Shown: positions 44,978 through 55,038, numbered from the stretch's first letter. The stretch is 64,000 bases of DNA from Pullulanibacillus pueri (GCF_014639255.1 NZ_BMFV01000018.1:1-64000); one strand, 5' to 3'. Translations and numbers: made by a program. The notes: a model not told the origin generated them from the letters alone.

Positions 44978-47200
44978 TTACTTATCAGGTTTCCTTCCGA
45001 CTTCACCGTTCGTTATCCAAAAACCACCGTGATTTTTTATCCTGTTTCTAACAGTTTTTGGAGTTACACCCATAAATTCTGATAAGGCTTCAAGGGTTAC
45101 TGTTCCATCTATTGTGCAAGATTCATAGGCTATTTCTAATGATTCGTTCTGTTCTTTCTTCTTCTCCTGTGGACTTTTCTTCTTGTTAAAATTCTTTTTC
45201 CATGGAGGTTGTTCACCTTCTGGTTCTATATCTTTCAAGAAGCCTGTATCATCCACTTTATGGACAGGATACTGGAACCACATATTAACGGGCGAAAACT
45301 TAGGATATTCACGCAACGTGCCTTCTACACGCCATGCAGATCGAACACGGATGCTTTCTACAGCTTTGGTAATCTCTAATTCTACTTGTTGTAACCTTTC
45401 CGGATTAAGGACACGTTTAGCATGTGTATTCATCTGTGTTACGCTCTGTTGGTCATCTAAGCCGACGTGCTCATCGAAGTAATCAAAGTTCGCTTGTTGG
45501 ATTGCCTTAGAGTACATTTCAGCCATCACTGCGCCTTCCTGTTGCTTTCTTAACTCGTCAGTAATCTCTAACTCTACCAAGTCGATAAGAGCGTCAGGAT
45601 CACGAGCAAATACGCCTGATCCACTGGCTCTATCCATTGATTTTTTATTCCCTTGAGTACCTTTGGAATGGTGATGGCAGTATATAACGCTTGAACCCAA
45701 CTCTGTGGCAATCTTATCAAACTGATTCGTAAAGTGAGCCATTTGGTCTGCACTATTCTCATCACCAGTAAGGACCTTGTAGATAGGGTCAATGATGACT
45801 GCGATATAATTCTTTTTCTGAGCTCTTCTAATCAACTTTGGTGCAAGTTTGTCCATGGGGACAGACTTACCACGCAAGTTCCAAATGTCGATGTTGTCAA
45901 TGTTGTTCGGCTGTAAACCTAGCGCATGATATACATCTTTAAAACGATGTAAGGCACTAGCTCTATCTAGCTCTAAGTTGACGTACAGCACTTTACCTTG
46001 GGTACACTGCCAGCCTATCCACTTAGCACCTTCGGCTATGGCTATGGATAGTTCGATTAAAGCAAATGACTTACCAGCCTTAGAAGGTCCAGCCATTAAC
46101 ATCTTATGCCCTTGTCTGAGTACTCCTTCAATTAGTGGTGGCGCGAGCTCGGGCATATGCTCCCAAAAGTCCGTAAGACTTTCGGGGTCCGGTAGATCGT
46201 CGTTCACATCTTCGATCCAGTTCTCCCACTCTTCCCAGTTTGCCTTACCGATATTGGTATCGATGATAAACTGTTTTTTGCCATTCCGTTCGACACCAGG
46301 CATACGAGAAAGACGAGAGGGATTTCTATTTTGGTTATCTATGTTTAGGCCGTTCTTTTTACAAACGTTATATAGGTAATCTACGCGCTTACGGTACTCA
46401 TCATAGTTAGCAGCATCGATCTTTACGATGGCATGTATGCTCTTTTTGCCGCTGTAAACTAAAGCAGCAATTGGTAATTCAAGTTCACGCATGATGGCGT
46501 TCTGTTTCTCCAAGTCCATCGTGTCTGATTCGACTAGTGCATATCTATATTCAGTGACGTTTTCATTTTTGACGCCTTTTCCATCCAATGGGTTAAAACG
46601 GATCCAAGCACCTGCTTCTGGGTTATAATCACCAAGTACAGCGCCGATATCTCCATCCGATTCATTTAAGGCTTGAATAAGTTCCCCAGCTGTTCTGTCC
46701 CAGTTTCCTTTCGTGGGAAGATGTTTGCCTTCATCGTTCTGCCAGGTGGATACCACATACCCTACATTCTCTGAAGCTTCGAACAACGTCTCTAAATAAG
46801 TAGTTAACTCTTTAACTGGATTCCAAATAGTAGGCTCTGAAATTTCCATACCCTCAATCCAGTTTTTATCGATAACAACATAATCATCGTTTCCTGATAT
46901 CTCATCATCCCAACTTAGTTCACGTTCATCTTCACTGGAACGGTGAGGCTCCCAACCGTTATCTTTTGCCATCTGGGTAATGGTTGCACCTGTAATGCCA
47001 CTACCTTCAAAGGTAGTCCACTTTTTGAAGCATTCTCCGGGATGATACCTTTGACCATCCCGTTTGCTCCACTCTTCCCAATCGCTTGCTGTATAACCTT
47101 CATACCTTAGTGCCATTCCAACGTTTAACCATTCCTGGTAATCGAGGAAAGCAGGGTCGATATAGTCTAATAGAGCTTTTAAATCTAGTTTATTTTCCAT
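44978..47200 (-). CDS. Primase-helicase (PriCT-2 plus RepA-like ATPase)
   Basis: 740 residues. N-terminal PriCT_2 region (FLDYQEWLNVGMALRYEGYTASDWEEWS ...). Then a primase-like part with ALVYSGKKSIHAIVKID. Then a RecA/RepA-like hexameric ATPase with Walker A GPSKAGKS, Walker B VIIDPI and YCHHHSKG. The last part holds a HTH (TLEALSEFMGVTPKTVRNRI). It is probably the main replication initiator-helicase; the candidate origin lies directly behind it. Confidence 0.88.
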   Translation of the reverse strand: MENKLDLKALLDYIDPAFLDYQEWLNVGMALRYEGYTASDWEEWSKRDGQRYHPGECFKKWTTFEGSGITGATITQMAKDNGWEPHRSSEDERELSWDDEISGNDDYVVIDKNWIEGMEISEPTIWNPVKELTTYLETLFEASENVGYVVSTWQNDEGKHLPTKGNWDRTAGELIQALNESDGDIGAVLGDYNPEAGAWIRFNPLDGKGVKNENVTEYRYALVESDTMDLEKQNAIMRELELPIAALVYSGKKSIHAIVKIDAANYDEYRKRVDYLYNVCKKNGLNIDNQNRNPSRLSRMPGVERNGKKQFIIDTNIGKANWEEWENWIEDVNDDLPDPESLTDFWEHMPELAPPLIEGVLRQGHKMLMAGPSKAGKSFALIELSIAIAEGAKWIGWQCTQGKVLYVNLELDRASALHRFKDVYHALGLQPNNIDNIDIWNLRGKSVPMDKLAPKLIRRAQKKNYIAVIIDPIYKVLTGDENSADQMAHFTNQFDKIATELGSSVIYCHHHSKGTQGNKKSMDRASGSGVFARDPDALIDLVELEITDELRKQQEGAVMAEMYSKAIQQANFDYFDEHVGLDDQQSVTQMNTHAKRVLNPERLQQVELEITKAVESIRVRSAWRVEGTLREYPKFSPVNMWFQYPVHKVDDTGFLKDIEPEGEQPPWKKNFNKKKSPQEKKKEQNESLEIAYESCTIDGTVTLEALSEFMGVTPKTVRNRIKNHGGFWITNGEVGRKPDK

Positions 47201-47211
47201 ACCCCATCAAC

Positions 47212-47400
47212 CTACTTTCTCCTACGACGATTGCCTTTTCCATGTTCTAACTGTATCGCTAGACTTCTTAGTTCCTTATAGTTCGCACAACCTCCGCAAA
47301 CTGTATCAGGATTACGTGAGCCATTATAACGACGCTTTTCACAACTGTCACAGTTATTCAATGCCTTTGAGATTTTTAACATTATGTCATGATTTTTCAT
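47212..47400 (-). CDS. Small four-Cys zinc protein
   Basis: 62 residues with CDSC ... CGGC and a basic C-terminus (GNRRRRK). Overlaps the next gene by 4 bp. Probably a small DNA- or RNA-binding zinc protein; function unknown. Confidence 0.65.
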   Translation of the reverse strand: MKNHDIMLKISKALNNCDSCEKRRYNGSRNPDTVCGGCANYKELRSLAIQLEHGKGNRRRRK

Positions 47401-47696
47401 GTAGCATCGCCTTCTAGGGCTGCCTCTGCAATTATAATCAGTTCCGATTCACCAAAATAATCTTTCCTTTTTGATACTATGTCTTCTAAAGCCTTCCGCA
47501 GCCGTTGGTTTTCTTTCTGCTCTTTGAAGAGTTGTCTATCCATATCCTCAAGGTCCTGCTTATTTTTATCCGCCCTGGCTTTTGCTTGATCAACTGTTTG
47601 TATGAGCCAGTCAACATCAGATTCATCAACATTAAATTGATCATTTTCTTTACCCGGGTATCCAACTTTGAGAGTGGAATTGATGGGTGATTCCAT
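47397..47696 (-). CDS. Coiled-coil phage protein, 99 aa
   Basis: Heptad-rich middle (AKARADKNKQDLEDMDRQLF ... RLRKALEDIVSK). No family recognised. Lies in an early operon of small genes. Confidence 0.6.
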   Translation of the reverse strand: MESPINSTLKVGYPGKENDQFNVDESDVDWLIQTVDQAKARADKNKQDLEDMDRQLFKEQKENQRLRKALEDIVSKRKDYFGESELIIIAEAALEGDAT

Positions 47697-47702
47697 CAGA
47701 AA

Positions 47703-47954
47703 TCACCCTCTTTCAAAATCTCTGATAATGTGGTTAAACGTGTCAGCATATTTACTGCTTTTAATGAAGCATCCATACCACTCATAATCTTCCTCTTTCG
47801 CAAGAACCCTGCTTCTCCCATCTTTCACCCTTCTACCCGCACCACTAATATCCTTCCATCCTTCTTGCTCCATCAATTTAATGTGTTTTTCTCGTAAATC
47901 TTTTGTTTCATACAGATACTCAACTGTAGTTTCAATCAGTTTCAAACCTTCCAT
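47703..47954 (-). CDS. Small phage protein, 83 aa
   Basis: Not recognised; soluble, with a central basic part (GAGRRVKDGRSRVL). ATG with GGAGG upstream. Sits among early genes. Confidence 0.55.
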   Translation of the reverse strand: MEGLKLIETTVEYLYETKDLREKHIKLMEQEGWKDISGAGRRVKDGRSRVLAKEEDYEWYGCFIKSSKYADTFNHIIRDFERG

Positions 47955-48001
47955 AGTTCGTTTCCCTCCTTTGAATTACAAAAGCCTTAATTCAAGTATC
48001 T

Positions 48002-48379
48002 TTACTCCTCCATTAATAAACTGTAAGCACGTGCGTCCAGTTCTTCATAAGAATCAATTCTCATAGCAGTTATAACCTTTTTCATTCTTGGTACATTCAT
48101 AAATTCATCCCACAAATGTTCCGTATCGAAAAACCACTGTATCATTTTGTTGTTGTCCCCTAATCTTTGTTCAGAATCGGGGTATTTTTGTTTGAGTTTC
48201 ATTTCAAAACTACCGTACCCTTTTGTATTACCGTTCAAATACACATAGCACCGCTTTACGGATGCGAGAGAATTATTGCGATTCATGACGTATTTTCTTC
48301 TCCATCCAGGTAGATTGTCGAACTTGCTTTGCGCCAATTCCTTGTTGACATCACCTTGAATTGTCAATCGTGTTGCCAT
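48002..48379 (-). CDS. Uncharacterised early phage protein, 125 aa
   Basis: Soluble, basic N-terminal half (KFDNLPGWRRKYVMNRNNSLASVKRC). No family recognised. ATG follows GGAGTG. Between the DUF1599-like gene and the small-gene run. Confidence 0.6.
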   Translation of the reverse strand: MATRLTIQGDVNKELAQSKFDNLPGWRRKYVMNRNNSLASVKRCYVYLNGNTKGYGSFEMKLKQKYPDSEQRLGDNNKMIQWFFDTEHLWDEFMNVPRMKKVITAMRIDSYEELDARAYSLLMEE

Positions 48380-48411
48380 TTAAATTCACTCCTTTATTTC
48401 AGAATTTCTCT

Positions 48412-48708
48412 CTACTTGGACCGATAATTGGTCCGATGGACTGATTCTTCTACTAATCTTAAAACCACATACCCAGCGATATCTCTAAGCGTATCTATCT
48501 TACTTTCATCCTTAACCTTCTGTGGTTTATTAAGGAGAGACTTAAACCGTTCAACTTTGTCAGATAAACGAATAGCCACCGATAGATCACCGAACTCTTG
48601 ATATAACTTTGAAAAAGAATTACCGTAATCATGATTTTTCGCAATAATGGTATCTGCAATCTCATGGCATATAGATCGAACTGCTATTTCAAATTTGTCA
48701 TTTGCCAT
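48412..48708 (-). CDS. DUF1599/Nmad1-like protein
   Basis: 98 residues: a helical protein with NHDYGNSFSKLYQEFGDLSVAIRLSDKVERFKSLL, the DUF1599-type (nucleotide-modification-associated) pattern, often next to phage nucleotide genes. Starts 3 bp after the helicase stop. Confidence 0.7.
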   Translation of the reverse strand: MANDKFEIAVRSICHEIADTIIAKNHDYGNSFSKLYQEFGDLSVAIRLSDKVERFKSLLNKPQKVKDESKIDTLRDIAGYVVLRLVEESVHRTNYRSK

Positions 48709-48711
48709 TTT

Positions 48712-50289
48712 TTATTCCCCTTTATATTCCTTTGGATTAATCCCTGCTGGTATCTTCCAACCGTTAGCCGCAATTCGGTCAATCAGCTTTTTAGCGTTAT
48801 CAAACGACCATTTTCCAACATGCTCAAATCCGCGCTGTTCTAAGAATCTAATCTGCTTAGGAGTAGTTAAACCTTGCTCTCTACGCCTGTCTAATCGTTC
48901 TAATAGTTTAGTAGCTTTTCCAGCATTGTCGATCTCATCAGGAAGGATACCAAGTTTTTCTAAGGTTTTGACTTGTTTCTCACTAGGTGGACCCATTTCC
49001 CAACCGAATGAAGGAACGTAACTTGATAAGTCTTCAGCTTGGATACTCATTTCAAACTGCAACGGATCGACGAGCTTCCGTTTACGACGCTTCATTTCTG
49101 CTAATTGTTTAGCTAATGCTTCTTCTCTTTGAGCGACAACGTCTTCTGCCGCAGTTTGTTCAACAGCTTCTAAATCAAGTGGTACACCAGCTTCTTCAAT
49201 CTGCTTGGTCATAGCTTTGGCTACTTCTTCATTTTCAGCAATCAAATGGGCTGGATGACAGAGTTCGTGTCTGTCTGTATGCCAAAGGAAGTCAAGCAAC
49301 AATAATTCAGTTTTACCAGGATACAGTCGGGTACCGCGCCCAACCATCTGGCTGTATAGACTTCTTACTTTCGTAGGTCTCAACACAACTACACAATCCA
49401 CAGATGGACAATCCCATCCTTCTGTTAAAAGCATAGAGTTACATAGAACGTTATACTTACCTTTATCGAAATCTTCCAAAATCTCAGCGCGGTCTTGTGA
49501 CTCTCCGTTGACCTCTGCTGCTCTAAATCCTTTTTTATTCAGTATCTCTGTAAACTTTTGACTTGTTTTAACCAACGGGAGAAACACAACAATCTTTCTA
49601 TCCTTTGCATTCTTCCACATTTCATCAGCAATCGATTCTAAGTACGGATCAAGGGCAGAACCTAAATCACTGGTTTTAAAATCTCCGGCTTGTTGACCAA
49701 CTCCGGATAAATCAAGTTGAAGGGGTATGGTCAATGCTTTAATCGGACTAAGGTATCCTGACTTTATCGCCTTTGGTAGGGTGTACTCGAAAGCCAAGCT
49801 TTCAAAGTATGAGCCGAGGTTCTTCATATCCCCTCTGTCAGGAGTAGCTGTGACACCTAACACATTTGCATCGAAGTAATTTAACACACGTTGATAGCTA
49901 TCAGATATACAATGATGCGCTTCATCGATGATGATGGTGTCAAAGAAGTCTTTACTAAACTTTTTTAATCGCTTATCACGCATTAATGTCTGAACACTAC
50001 CTACTACTACTCGGTACCAACTACCGATTGAAGTCTCTTCTGCTTTTTCTGTTGCACATTTTAAACCTGTAGACTTTTCTAATTTGTCAGCTGCTTGTTC
50101 TAGCAATTCGCCCCTATGGGCAAGGACGAGAACACGCTCGCCCTTTTTCACTCTGTCTTCAATGACTTTTGAAAATACGATTGTTTTTCCACATCCAGTG
50201 GGTAGGACAAGTAACGTTTTTTTAATACCTTTTTCCCACTCACGTTGGATTGATTCTCTCGCTTCTTGTTGATAGTCTCTAAGTTTCAT
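48712..50289 (-). CDS. DEAD/DEAH superfamily 2 helicase
   Basis: 525 residues. Motif I LPTGCGKT, motif II DEAH, motif III VTATP, and motif VI QMVGRGTR define SF2. The C-terminal about 130 residues are Lys/Glu-rich and end with SAP-like helical repeats (KQVKTLEKLGILPDEI, KQIRFLEQRGF). Acts on branched DNA in replication or recombination. Shares an early operon with the Sak4-like recombinase. Confidence 0.9.
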   Translation of the reverse strand: MKLRDYQQEARESIQREWEKGIKKTLLVLPTGCGKTIVFSKVIEDRVKKGERVLVLAHRGELLEQAADKLEKSTGLKCATEKAEETSIGSWYRVVVGSVQTLMRDKRLKKFSKDFFDTIIIDEAHHCISDSYQRVLNYFDANVLGVTATPDRGDMKNLGSYFESLAFEYTLPKAIKSGYLSPIKALTIPLQLDLSGVGQQAGDFKTSDLGSALDPYLESIADEMWKNAKDRKIVVFLPLVKTSQKFTEILNKKGFRAAEVNGESQDRAEILEDFDKGKYNVLCNSMLLTEGWDCPSVDCVVVLRPTKVRSLYSQMVGRGTRLYPGKTELLLLDFLWHTDRHELCHPAHLIAENEEVAKAMTKQIEEAGVPLDLEAVEQTAAEDVVAQREEALAKQLAEMKRRKRKLVDPLQFEMSIQAEDLSSYVPSFGWEMGPPSEKQVKTLEKLGILPDEIDNAGKATKLLERLDRRREQGLTTPKQIRFLEQRGFEHVGKWSFDNAKKLIDRIAANGWKIPAGINPKEYKGE

Positions 50290-50298
50290 AGTTACCTC

Positions 50299-50844
50299 CT
50301 AGAATTGACCTGGCGTGAATCCACCCTGTTGCTGATTTCCAGTGGGGAAAGGCGCTTGTTGCTGTGTCGGTTGTTGCACTGGCTGTTGATAGCCTTGGGC
50401 TATCCCTTGTGGAAAAGCTTCATCAAATGGATAGAACTTCTTAACTTGGTTATTTGTTCGTTCTTCTCCGTCTCTTCCAATGAATTTATTGACTTCTAGT
50501 TGCAATTTCCCTTTTGCACCGATAACGGCGTTCCAATTCATACGCAACTTTTCGCCTTTCTTCTTTTGGCCGATACCTGTGAAGAAGTTAGATAGTAAAC
50601 CTTCTGTCTTCGTATGGAGAAGCAAGTTGTGAAATATAACAACGTCTCCATGTTCAGGTGAGTGAACAGTCAATTCTAGTTTTGCTTGGTTACATGGAGG
50701 CATTTTGGCGCTCCCGGCAAATCGGCCACGTTCAAATTTGCTGACAGTGAACATATAATCACCCTCAGGCAACAATATAAAATCGCCACCATCCTTCTCT
50801 ATCTCATCATCCCAACCCAACTCGCGTTCGATTTCTTGACTCAT
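50299..50844 (-). CDS. DUF669 protein, probable single-strand DNA-binding partner
   Basis: 181 residues. The N-terminal 110 form an OB-like beta domain typical of DUF669 (LLPEGDYMFTVSKFERGRF ... WNAVIGAKGKLQLEV). The tail is Gln/Pro-rich and flexible. In related phages it lies between Sak4 and helicase genes, as here. ATG at 50844 follows AGGAGG. Confidence 0.78.
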   Translation of the reverse strand: MSQEIERELGWDDEIEKDGGDFILLPEGDYMFTVSKFERGRFAGSAKMPPCNQAKLELTVHSPEHGDVVIFHNLLLHTKTEGLLSNFFTGIGQKKKGEKLRMNWNAVIGAKGKLQLEVNKFIGRDGEERTNNQVKKFYPFDEAFPQGIAQGYQQPVQQPTQQQAPFPTGNQQQGGFTPGQF

Positions 50845-50864
50845 CAAAAATTCCTCCTAGTATA

Positions 50865-51950
50865 CTAAAATGGTAAGTTCTTTCTAAACTCTTGAATCAT
50901 CCCAAAGACTTGCTGCCATGCACCCACTAGTACACCCTCGATAAAGCTTGGGTCATAATTCGTGATCGGCGTATCTTGTGGATAGTAGCCTTTTTGACTA
51001 ACAACAACTTGAATCTCTTCAGGTGATACATTATTTTGTATCATTAAATCCCTTAGTGATTGAGGGATTGCTAGGTCTAATTGTTGCGTCGGTTCTGGAT
51101 TAATCGGTGGCACTTCGGTTACAGGTTGTTGTGTAGCCTGTACCGGTGTTTGTTCCAACACATCAGTATTGCTTATAGGTTGATCTTGTCTTGATGTCCA
51201 AGTTTCAGTTACTTGATCTGTCGCTTGCGTATTAAAAATATGAGCAATCTGTGCATAATCCATTGGTATTTCATCAGGAAGATTGTGTCTGTTTTTTGCA
51301 TCCCATGCCGGGTGATGTGTTGTATAAATAGTGCGAACACCACCTTGTGCTTTGTGTTTTTTTCCTTTGTCATCCGCTGCAACACTATAAGTTTTATAAT
51401 TCATGAACAGTACAATATCCGCCCATTCCTTCACTAACGGTGCAGTACGCGAAGTTGTTTTTTTACCAAGTTTCAATTCCCAACGGTCATAAGCGCCCAT
51501 TTCATCTGGTTGTTCAAACTTTCGTATCTGAGCATGTGCTGCTAAAACAACATTAATACCTAAATCTACAACATCTTGTAACTTGTTAAGGAAACGTCCA
51601 ATATCTTCTTCTAATTTGATGTATCCCGAACCATACCCAAAATCCTCAATGCTTTTTTTGTCATGAGTGTTGCACAAGTTCTCAATACATAACCGTTCGG
51701 CCCAATCAATCGTGTCAATGACAATTGTTTTGCAAGGGCGATTCTGCTTCACATACTCGATCTGCTGTTCCAAGAATGTCCAGCTAGTAGGCTTGTCCAT
51801 CCGTGCCACATCCATGTTACTCGTACTACCTTCTGTATCTATAAAGACAGGATCCGGAAACTGTGCCGCAAAGGACGATTTCCCAATCCCCTCTGGGCCA
51901 TACAACACAACCTTTTGTGCTTTAGCCACCTTACCTTTCGTTATATTCAT
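50865..51950 (-). CDS. Sak4-like AAA recombinase
   Basis: 361 residues. Walker A GPEGIGKSS, Walker B TIVIDTIDW and the VVLAAHAQI strand match the phage nucleotide-binding/Sak4 (AAA_24) family. The C-terminal third is Pro/Gln-rich and includes a tail in which DUF669-type SSB might bind. Works as a single-strand annealing or strand-exchange protein. Confidence 0.85.
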   Translation of the reverse strand: MNITKGKVAKAQKVVLYGPEGIGKSSFAAQFPDPVFIDTEGSTSNMDVARMDKPTSWTFLEQQIEYVKQNRPCKTIVIDTIDWAERLCIENLCNTHDKKSIEDFGYGSGYIKLEEDIGRFLNKLQDVVDLGINVVLAAHAQIRKFEQPDEMGAYDRWELKLGKKTTSRTAPLVKEWADIVLFMNYKTYSVAADDKGKKHKAQGGVRTIYTTHHPAWDAKNRHNLPDEIPMDYAQIAHIFNTQATDQVTETWTSRQDQPISNTDVLEQTPVQATQQPVTEVPPINPEPTQQLDLAIPQSLRDLMIQNNVSPEEIQVVVSQKGYYPQDTPITNYDPSFIEGVLVGAWQQVFGMIQEFRKNLPF

Positions 51951-51953
51951 GGT

Positions 51954-53264
51954 TTAAAATTCCCCCGCTTTCCATGTTTTTGTCTGGGCTACAGGTTGCT
52001 CTGGTGTTTGGGCTGGTAAGCTTTCTTGCCCGGCAACATATCCATCCTCAATGATGATAGAACACTCTTCACCTGTACTTACTCGCGTTGCAATAGCTTG
52101 TAGCCCTTCTTGTTCAAGCCATTTCCCAAATTCTTTAAGAGTGTCCATATCCATCTGTTCAAGCTTGTCCAAGAGGATAAACCCACAATTTGGCTTTAAT
52201 TTGCGAACGATAGCTGTAGATACTTGAAGTTGTTCTGCACCGCTCATGTTGTCCCATTTTTGGCCGTTATAGACCAAATCCCCATCTTCAACGGATAGAC
52301 CAGGTAATGGTAAGTCAGCATTGTTTAGAAGAGCTGTTTTTTCCTTACGAACATCTTCAATTGAAACCGTTAATTGATCGTATTGTGCTCGATAGTCATT
52401 AGCGTCTGTTTCGGCTTTGTCTTTATCGAGATTGGCTCTTACTTTTCTATTAATCTCTTCAATTTGTTGAATGTTACGCTCAAGTTCCTCAGTGGATTCA
52501 TCCACGAGATCTAAGGTATCTTTTTGAGCGATATCTAAGTCTCTTCCTAACTCCGCGTATTCTGATTCCGCTTGCTGGAGCTGTTGTCTTAAACGTTCAA
52601 TCTCTTGCCCTTTTGACGCATATTGAGCTTGAATACTTGCTAACTGCTGACGTTTCCTTTGATTCTCTCCATTCTTAGCGAGTATCTCTTGCTGTTGTCT
52701 AATCAAATCAGAAGCAGAAATAGGCTCCTTGGGTGCATCAGGATAATAGGGTTGTTCCTTTGCAAACTTAGTCTTTTGATCAGCGATTTGACCTATTGTA
52801 CGACGTTGGTTATACAACTCCTGTTCCTTTTGCTGAAGTTCATGAAGCTTATCACCCACTCCGATGATCTTTAAAAGGATATTAGCCTTTTCTTTGCTGG
52901 TAGAGTTCATAAACTTAGGTAGATCAATAGCAAGTTCTTCTACAAAACTATCCAATAACTGTTGACCAGCCTTTTGACCATTAGGATCTATAACTTTTAA
53001 ATCGCTGTTTTTACCCTTACGTTCTACGACTAATCCATTAGAGAGAACGATATGAAGGTAAGGTGGTACAACTGAACCTTCACGTTCGGCCTGGCTTGGT
53101 CGATACTTGTTACCGCCTAATGCCCAGGCTATGGCGTCTAACACACTGGACTTACCTTGCTTATTCTTGCCGCCTACGATGGTTAAACCGGAAGCTGTAG
53201 GCTCGATTTTTACGGCTTTGACCCGTTTTACATTTTCGATTTCAAGCTTATTAATCTTAATCAT
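51954..53264 (-). CDS. SbcC/RecF-like ATPase
   Basis: 436 residues. Walker A GGKNKQGKSS, a central coiled coil (about 150-290), ABC signature NMSGAEQLQVSTA and Walker B FILLDKLEQMD. Phage SMC-like ATPases of this type pair with recombinases or nucleases. No separate SbcD is seen here. ATG follows GAGGAGG. Adjacent to Sak4 by 3 bp. Confidence 0.88.
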   Translation of the reverse strand: MIKINKLEIENVKRVKAVKIEPTASGLTIVGGKNKQGKSSVLDAIAWALGGNKYRPSQAEREGSVVPPYLHIVLSNGLVVERKGKNSDLKVIDPNGQKAGQQLLDSFVEELAIDLPKFMNSTSKEKANILLKIIGVGDKLHELQQKEQELYNQRRTIGQIADQKTKFAKEQPYYPDAPKEPISASDLIRQQQEILAKNGENQRKRQQLASIQAQYASKGQEIERLRQQLQQAESEYAELGRDLDIAQKDTLDLVDESTEELERNIQQIEEINRKVRANLDKDKAETDANDYRAQYDQLTVSIEDVRKEKTALLNNADLPLPGLSVEDGDLVYNGQKWDNMSGAEQLQVSTAIVRKLKPNCGFILLDKLEQMDMDTLKEFGKWLEQEGLQAIATRVSTGEECSIIIEDGYVAGQESLPAQTPEQPVAQTKTWKAGEF

Positions 53265-53386
53265 TTGCTTCCTCCTCTTGCTTTACTGCAGCCCATAAGC
53301 TACAATGAAGCTAAATTTGTGTTTAGTGTTGAGTCCGTGTTGCCGCACGGGCTTTTTGTTGTTTACGGGGTATAATGTCTGAGTGA

Positions 53387-53656
53387 TCATTCAACTGAGT
53401 CATACTCAATCACACCATCCCACTCTTCCAAGTCATCAAAAAATTTACTGTTACTTCGGTGACTAGCATCCACGGCGATTATCCAATTTTGTAAGTTATC
53501 TCTTAGGTTGCGCTCGGATGTAAAAATGTTAGTCGCGTGAATATCAACAATAAAATTTCTAAGTTCTGCCGCGAAGTACACTCCAACACTTGATTCTCTT
53601 TCATTAATTTTCAACTGATACTCTGTTCCATTGACCATTATCTTTTTTGAAATCAA
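53387..53656 (-). CDS. Uncharacterised early phage protein, 89 aa
   Basis: Soluble mixed alpha/beta protein (MVNGTEYQLKINERESSVGVYF). Overlaps the upstream gene by ATGA. No family recognised. Confidence 0.6.
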   Translation of the reverse strand: MISKKIMVNGTEYQLKINERESSVGVYFAAELRNFIVDIHATNIFTSERNLRDNLQNWIIAVDASHRSNSKFFDDLEEWDGVIEYDSVE

Positions 53657-53967
53657 CCTAATCCCTCCATCTCATAACCAGCCTTAAGTGCTGCTATGCA
53701 TATTGCCATAGGTGCTGATTCTGAATATGCTAATTTTCCTCTGCCATTTTTCATAAATGCAGCTGAAAAACAAATTTCTAAACCCTTGTTCGATTGGATT
53801 TTATATTCTGGTGATAATTCTTTAACCACTTGCCAAGCCCACTCAATATCACGGCTGTATGGTGGTATGCCGCTTGATAAGGTACCTCTAACCTTCCTAC
53901 CGTCATGCACTTTGTAGCCTAAAATCTTCTCAGCAATGAGTGCATCAAGTTCTGCTCCTGGCTTCAT
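53653..53967 (-). CDS. Phage ABA-sandwich domain protein
   Basis: 104 residues: MKPGAELDALIAEKILGYKV start, PPYSRDIEWAWQVVKEL, and APMAICIAALKA, the Phage_ABA_S pattern. Common in early operons; function unknown. ATG at 53967 has AGGAGG 6 nt upstream. Confidence 0.8.
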   Translation of the reverse strand: MKPGAELDALIAEKILGYKVHDGRKVRGTLSSGIPPYSRDIEWAWQVVKELSPEYKIQSNKGLEICFSAAFMKNGRGKLAYSESAPMAICIAALKAGYEMEGLG

Positions 53968-54337
53968 CCAATCCCTCCTCACAAACTAAGTTCAATAAGA
54001 CAATCAAATCTCTTTGACTCTGCTTCACTTCTTCAAAGGATTTACAAGCATTTGCAAAATACTTAGCCAATACTTTTGTGTTTAAGGAAATATCAATTGG
54101 ACGATTCCATAACATCCATATTGAGTTCAACAAGAGCCTTTCTTCCCTTTCGAGTTCAATCAATTCAATGGCTTGGCTTACTTCCTTTTGACACCTTTCC
54201 CACTCATGCATGAACCAGTCTGCCATTACGTGATTGCCCATCGCTCTGTATCTGTTTGCTCTATCAAGACAATCCATTGAGCACTCTGCGCGACGTTTAA
54301 ACCAATCTTTATTAAATTTTTCTGCCGCAGTCGTCAT
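53945..54337 (-). CDS. Uncharacterised early phage protein, 130 aa
   Basis: Helical, with several Trp and Cys (NKDWFKRRAECSMDCLDRANRY). Overlaps the ABA-sandwich gene by about 20 bp. No family recognised. Confidence 0.6.
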   Translation of the reverse strand: MTTAAEKFNKDWFKRRAECSMDCLDRANRYRAMGNHVMADWFMHEWERCQKEVSQAIELIELEREERLLLNSIWMLWNRPIDISLNTKVLAKYFANACKSFEEVKQSQRDLIVLLNLVCEEGLDEARSRT

Positions 54338-54435
54338 ATGTATTCACCACCTTTCATAGAATGGTAAGTTAAGCAATATGTCATGATAAAGGTTAAAAAG
54401 AGTAGCGCTCATATGGCGCTTAATTTACGGAAAAC

Positions 54436-54576
54436 TTAACCTTCACACGTTGAAATGTGTTCAAAGTACAAATCAAAATCATTAATATCTTCATCATCTA
54501 AGTTGTTCATTTCAAACTCTTTACCGCAAAGTGGACATTCTGCAATATCACCTAATCCATACTCTTGAACTGACAC
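54436..54576 (-). CDS. Short zinc-finger-like protein, 46 aa
   Basis: GTG start with AGGAGG 8 nt upstream. Sequence includes CPLCGKEF and a later HISTC, a C2HC-type finger, and an acidic middle (LDDEDINDFDLYFE). Missed by length cut-offs. Confidence 0.7.
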   Translation of the reverse strand: MSVQEYGLGDIAECPLCGKEFEMNNLDDEDINDFDLYFEHISTCEG

Positions 54577-54621
54577 CTTTTGCACCTCCTAACGTAAAAT
54601 TTTTACGGAATGCGACATAAC

Positions 54622-55038
54622 TTATTTCATGAAAACCATCCAATGTGTTTTCGATCTTCTATTTCCAAACAAAGGCTTTTGCCCAATTGCTTTAATAACC
54701 TCACTTGTCTTTACTTGATCTTCATTCCACTTAAAAACAAGCGTTCCGTTTGGTTTTAAAACTCTCATGCATTCGCCAAAACCTCGTTTAATATCAGTTG
54801 ACCAACTTTCGTTTAACTTTCTATACTTTTTGGCCAACCACGAATCATCGCCTGCTTTTAACAGATGTGGAGGGTCAAACACCACAAGATAAAAGGAATC
54901 GTCTTCAAATGGCATATTTCTAAAATCCGCAATCACATCAGGATTTACATTCAATGTCCTACCATCGCATAAAGTTGTTTCTAATTGTCGATTGTCCATG
55001 TACAGGACATCTTCATTTTCCTTGTCAAACCAAAACAT
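54622..55038 (-). CDS. Phage DNA methyltransferase with no standard start
   Basis: 138 residues from ATG 55038, containing DPPH (catalytic motif IV) and FKWNEDQ. Family members start 10-11 residues earlier, and those residues are present: ERILDACCGSK, the SAM-binding motif I. No ATG, GTG or TTG lies in frame up to a stop, while AAGGAGGG at 55080-55087 is placed for a start at about 55074, now AAG. Translation from the internal ATG would lose motif I, so the gene may be inactive or use AUU. Confidence 0.75.
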   Translation of the reverse strand: MFWFDKENEDVLYMDNRQLETTLCDGRTLNVNPDVIADFRNMPFEDDSFYLVVFDPPHLLKAGDDSWLAKKYRKLNESWSTDIKRGFGECMRVLKPNGTLVFKWNEDQVKTSEVIKAIGQKPLFGNRRSKTHWMVFMK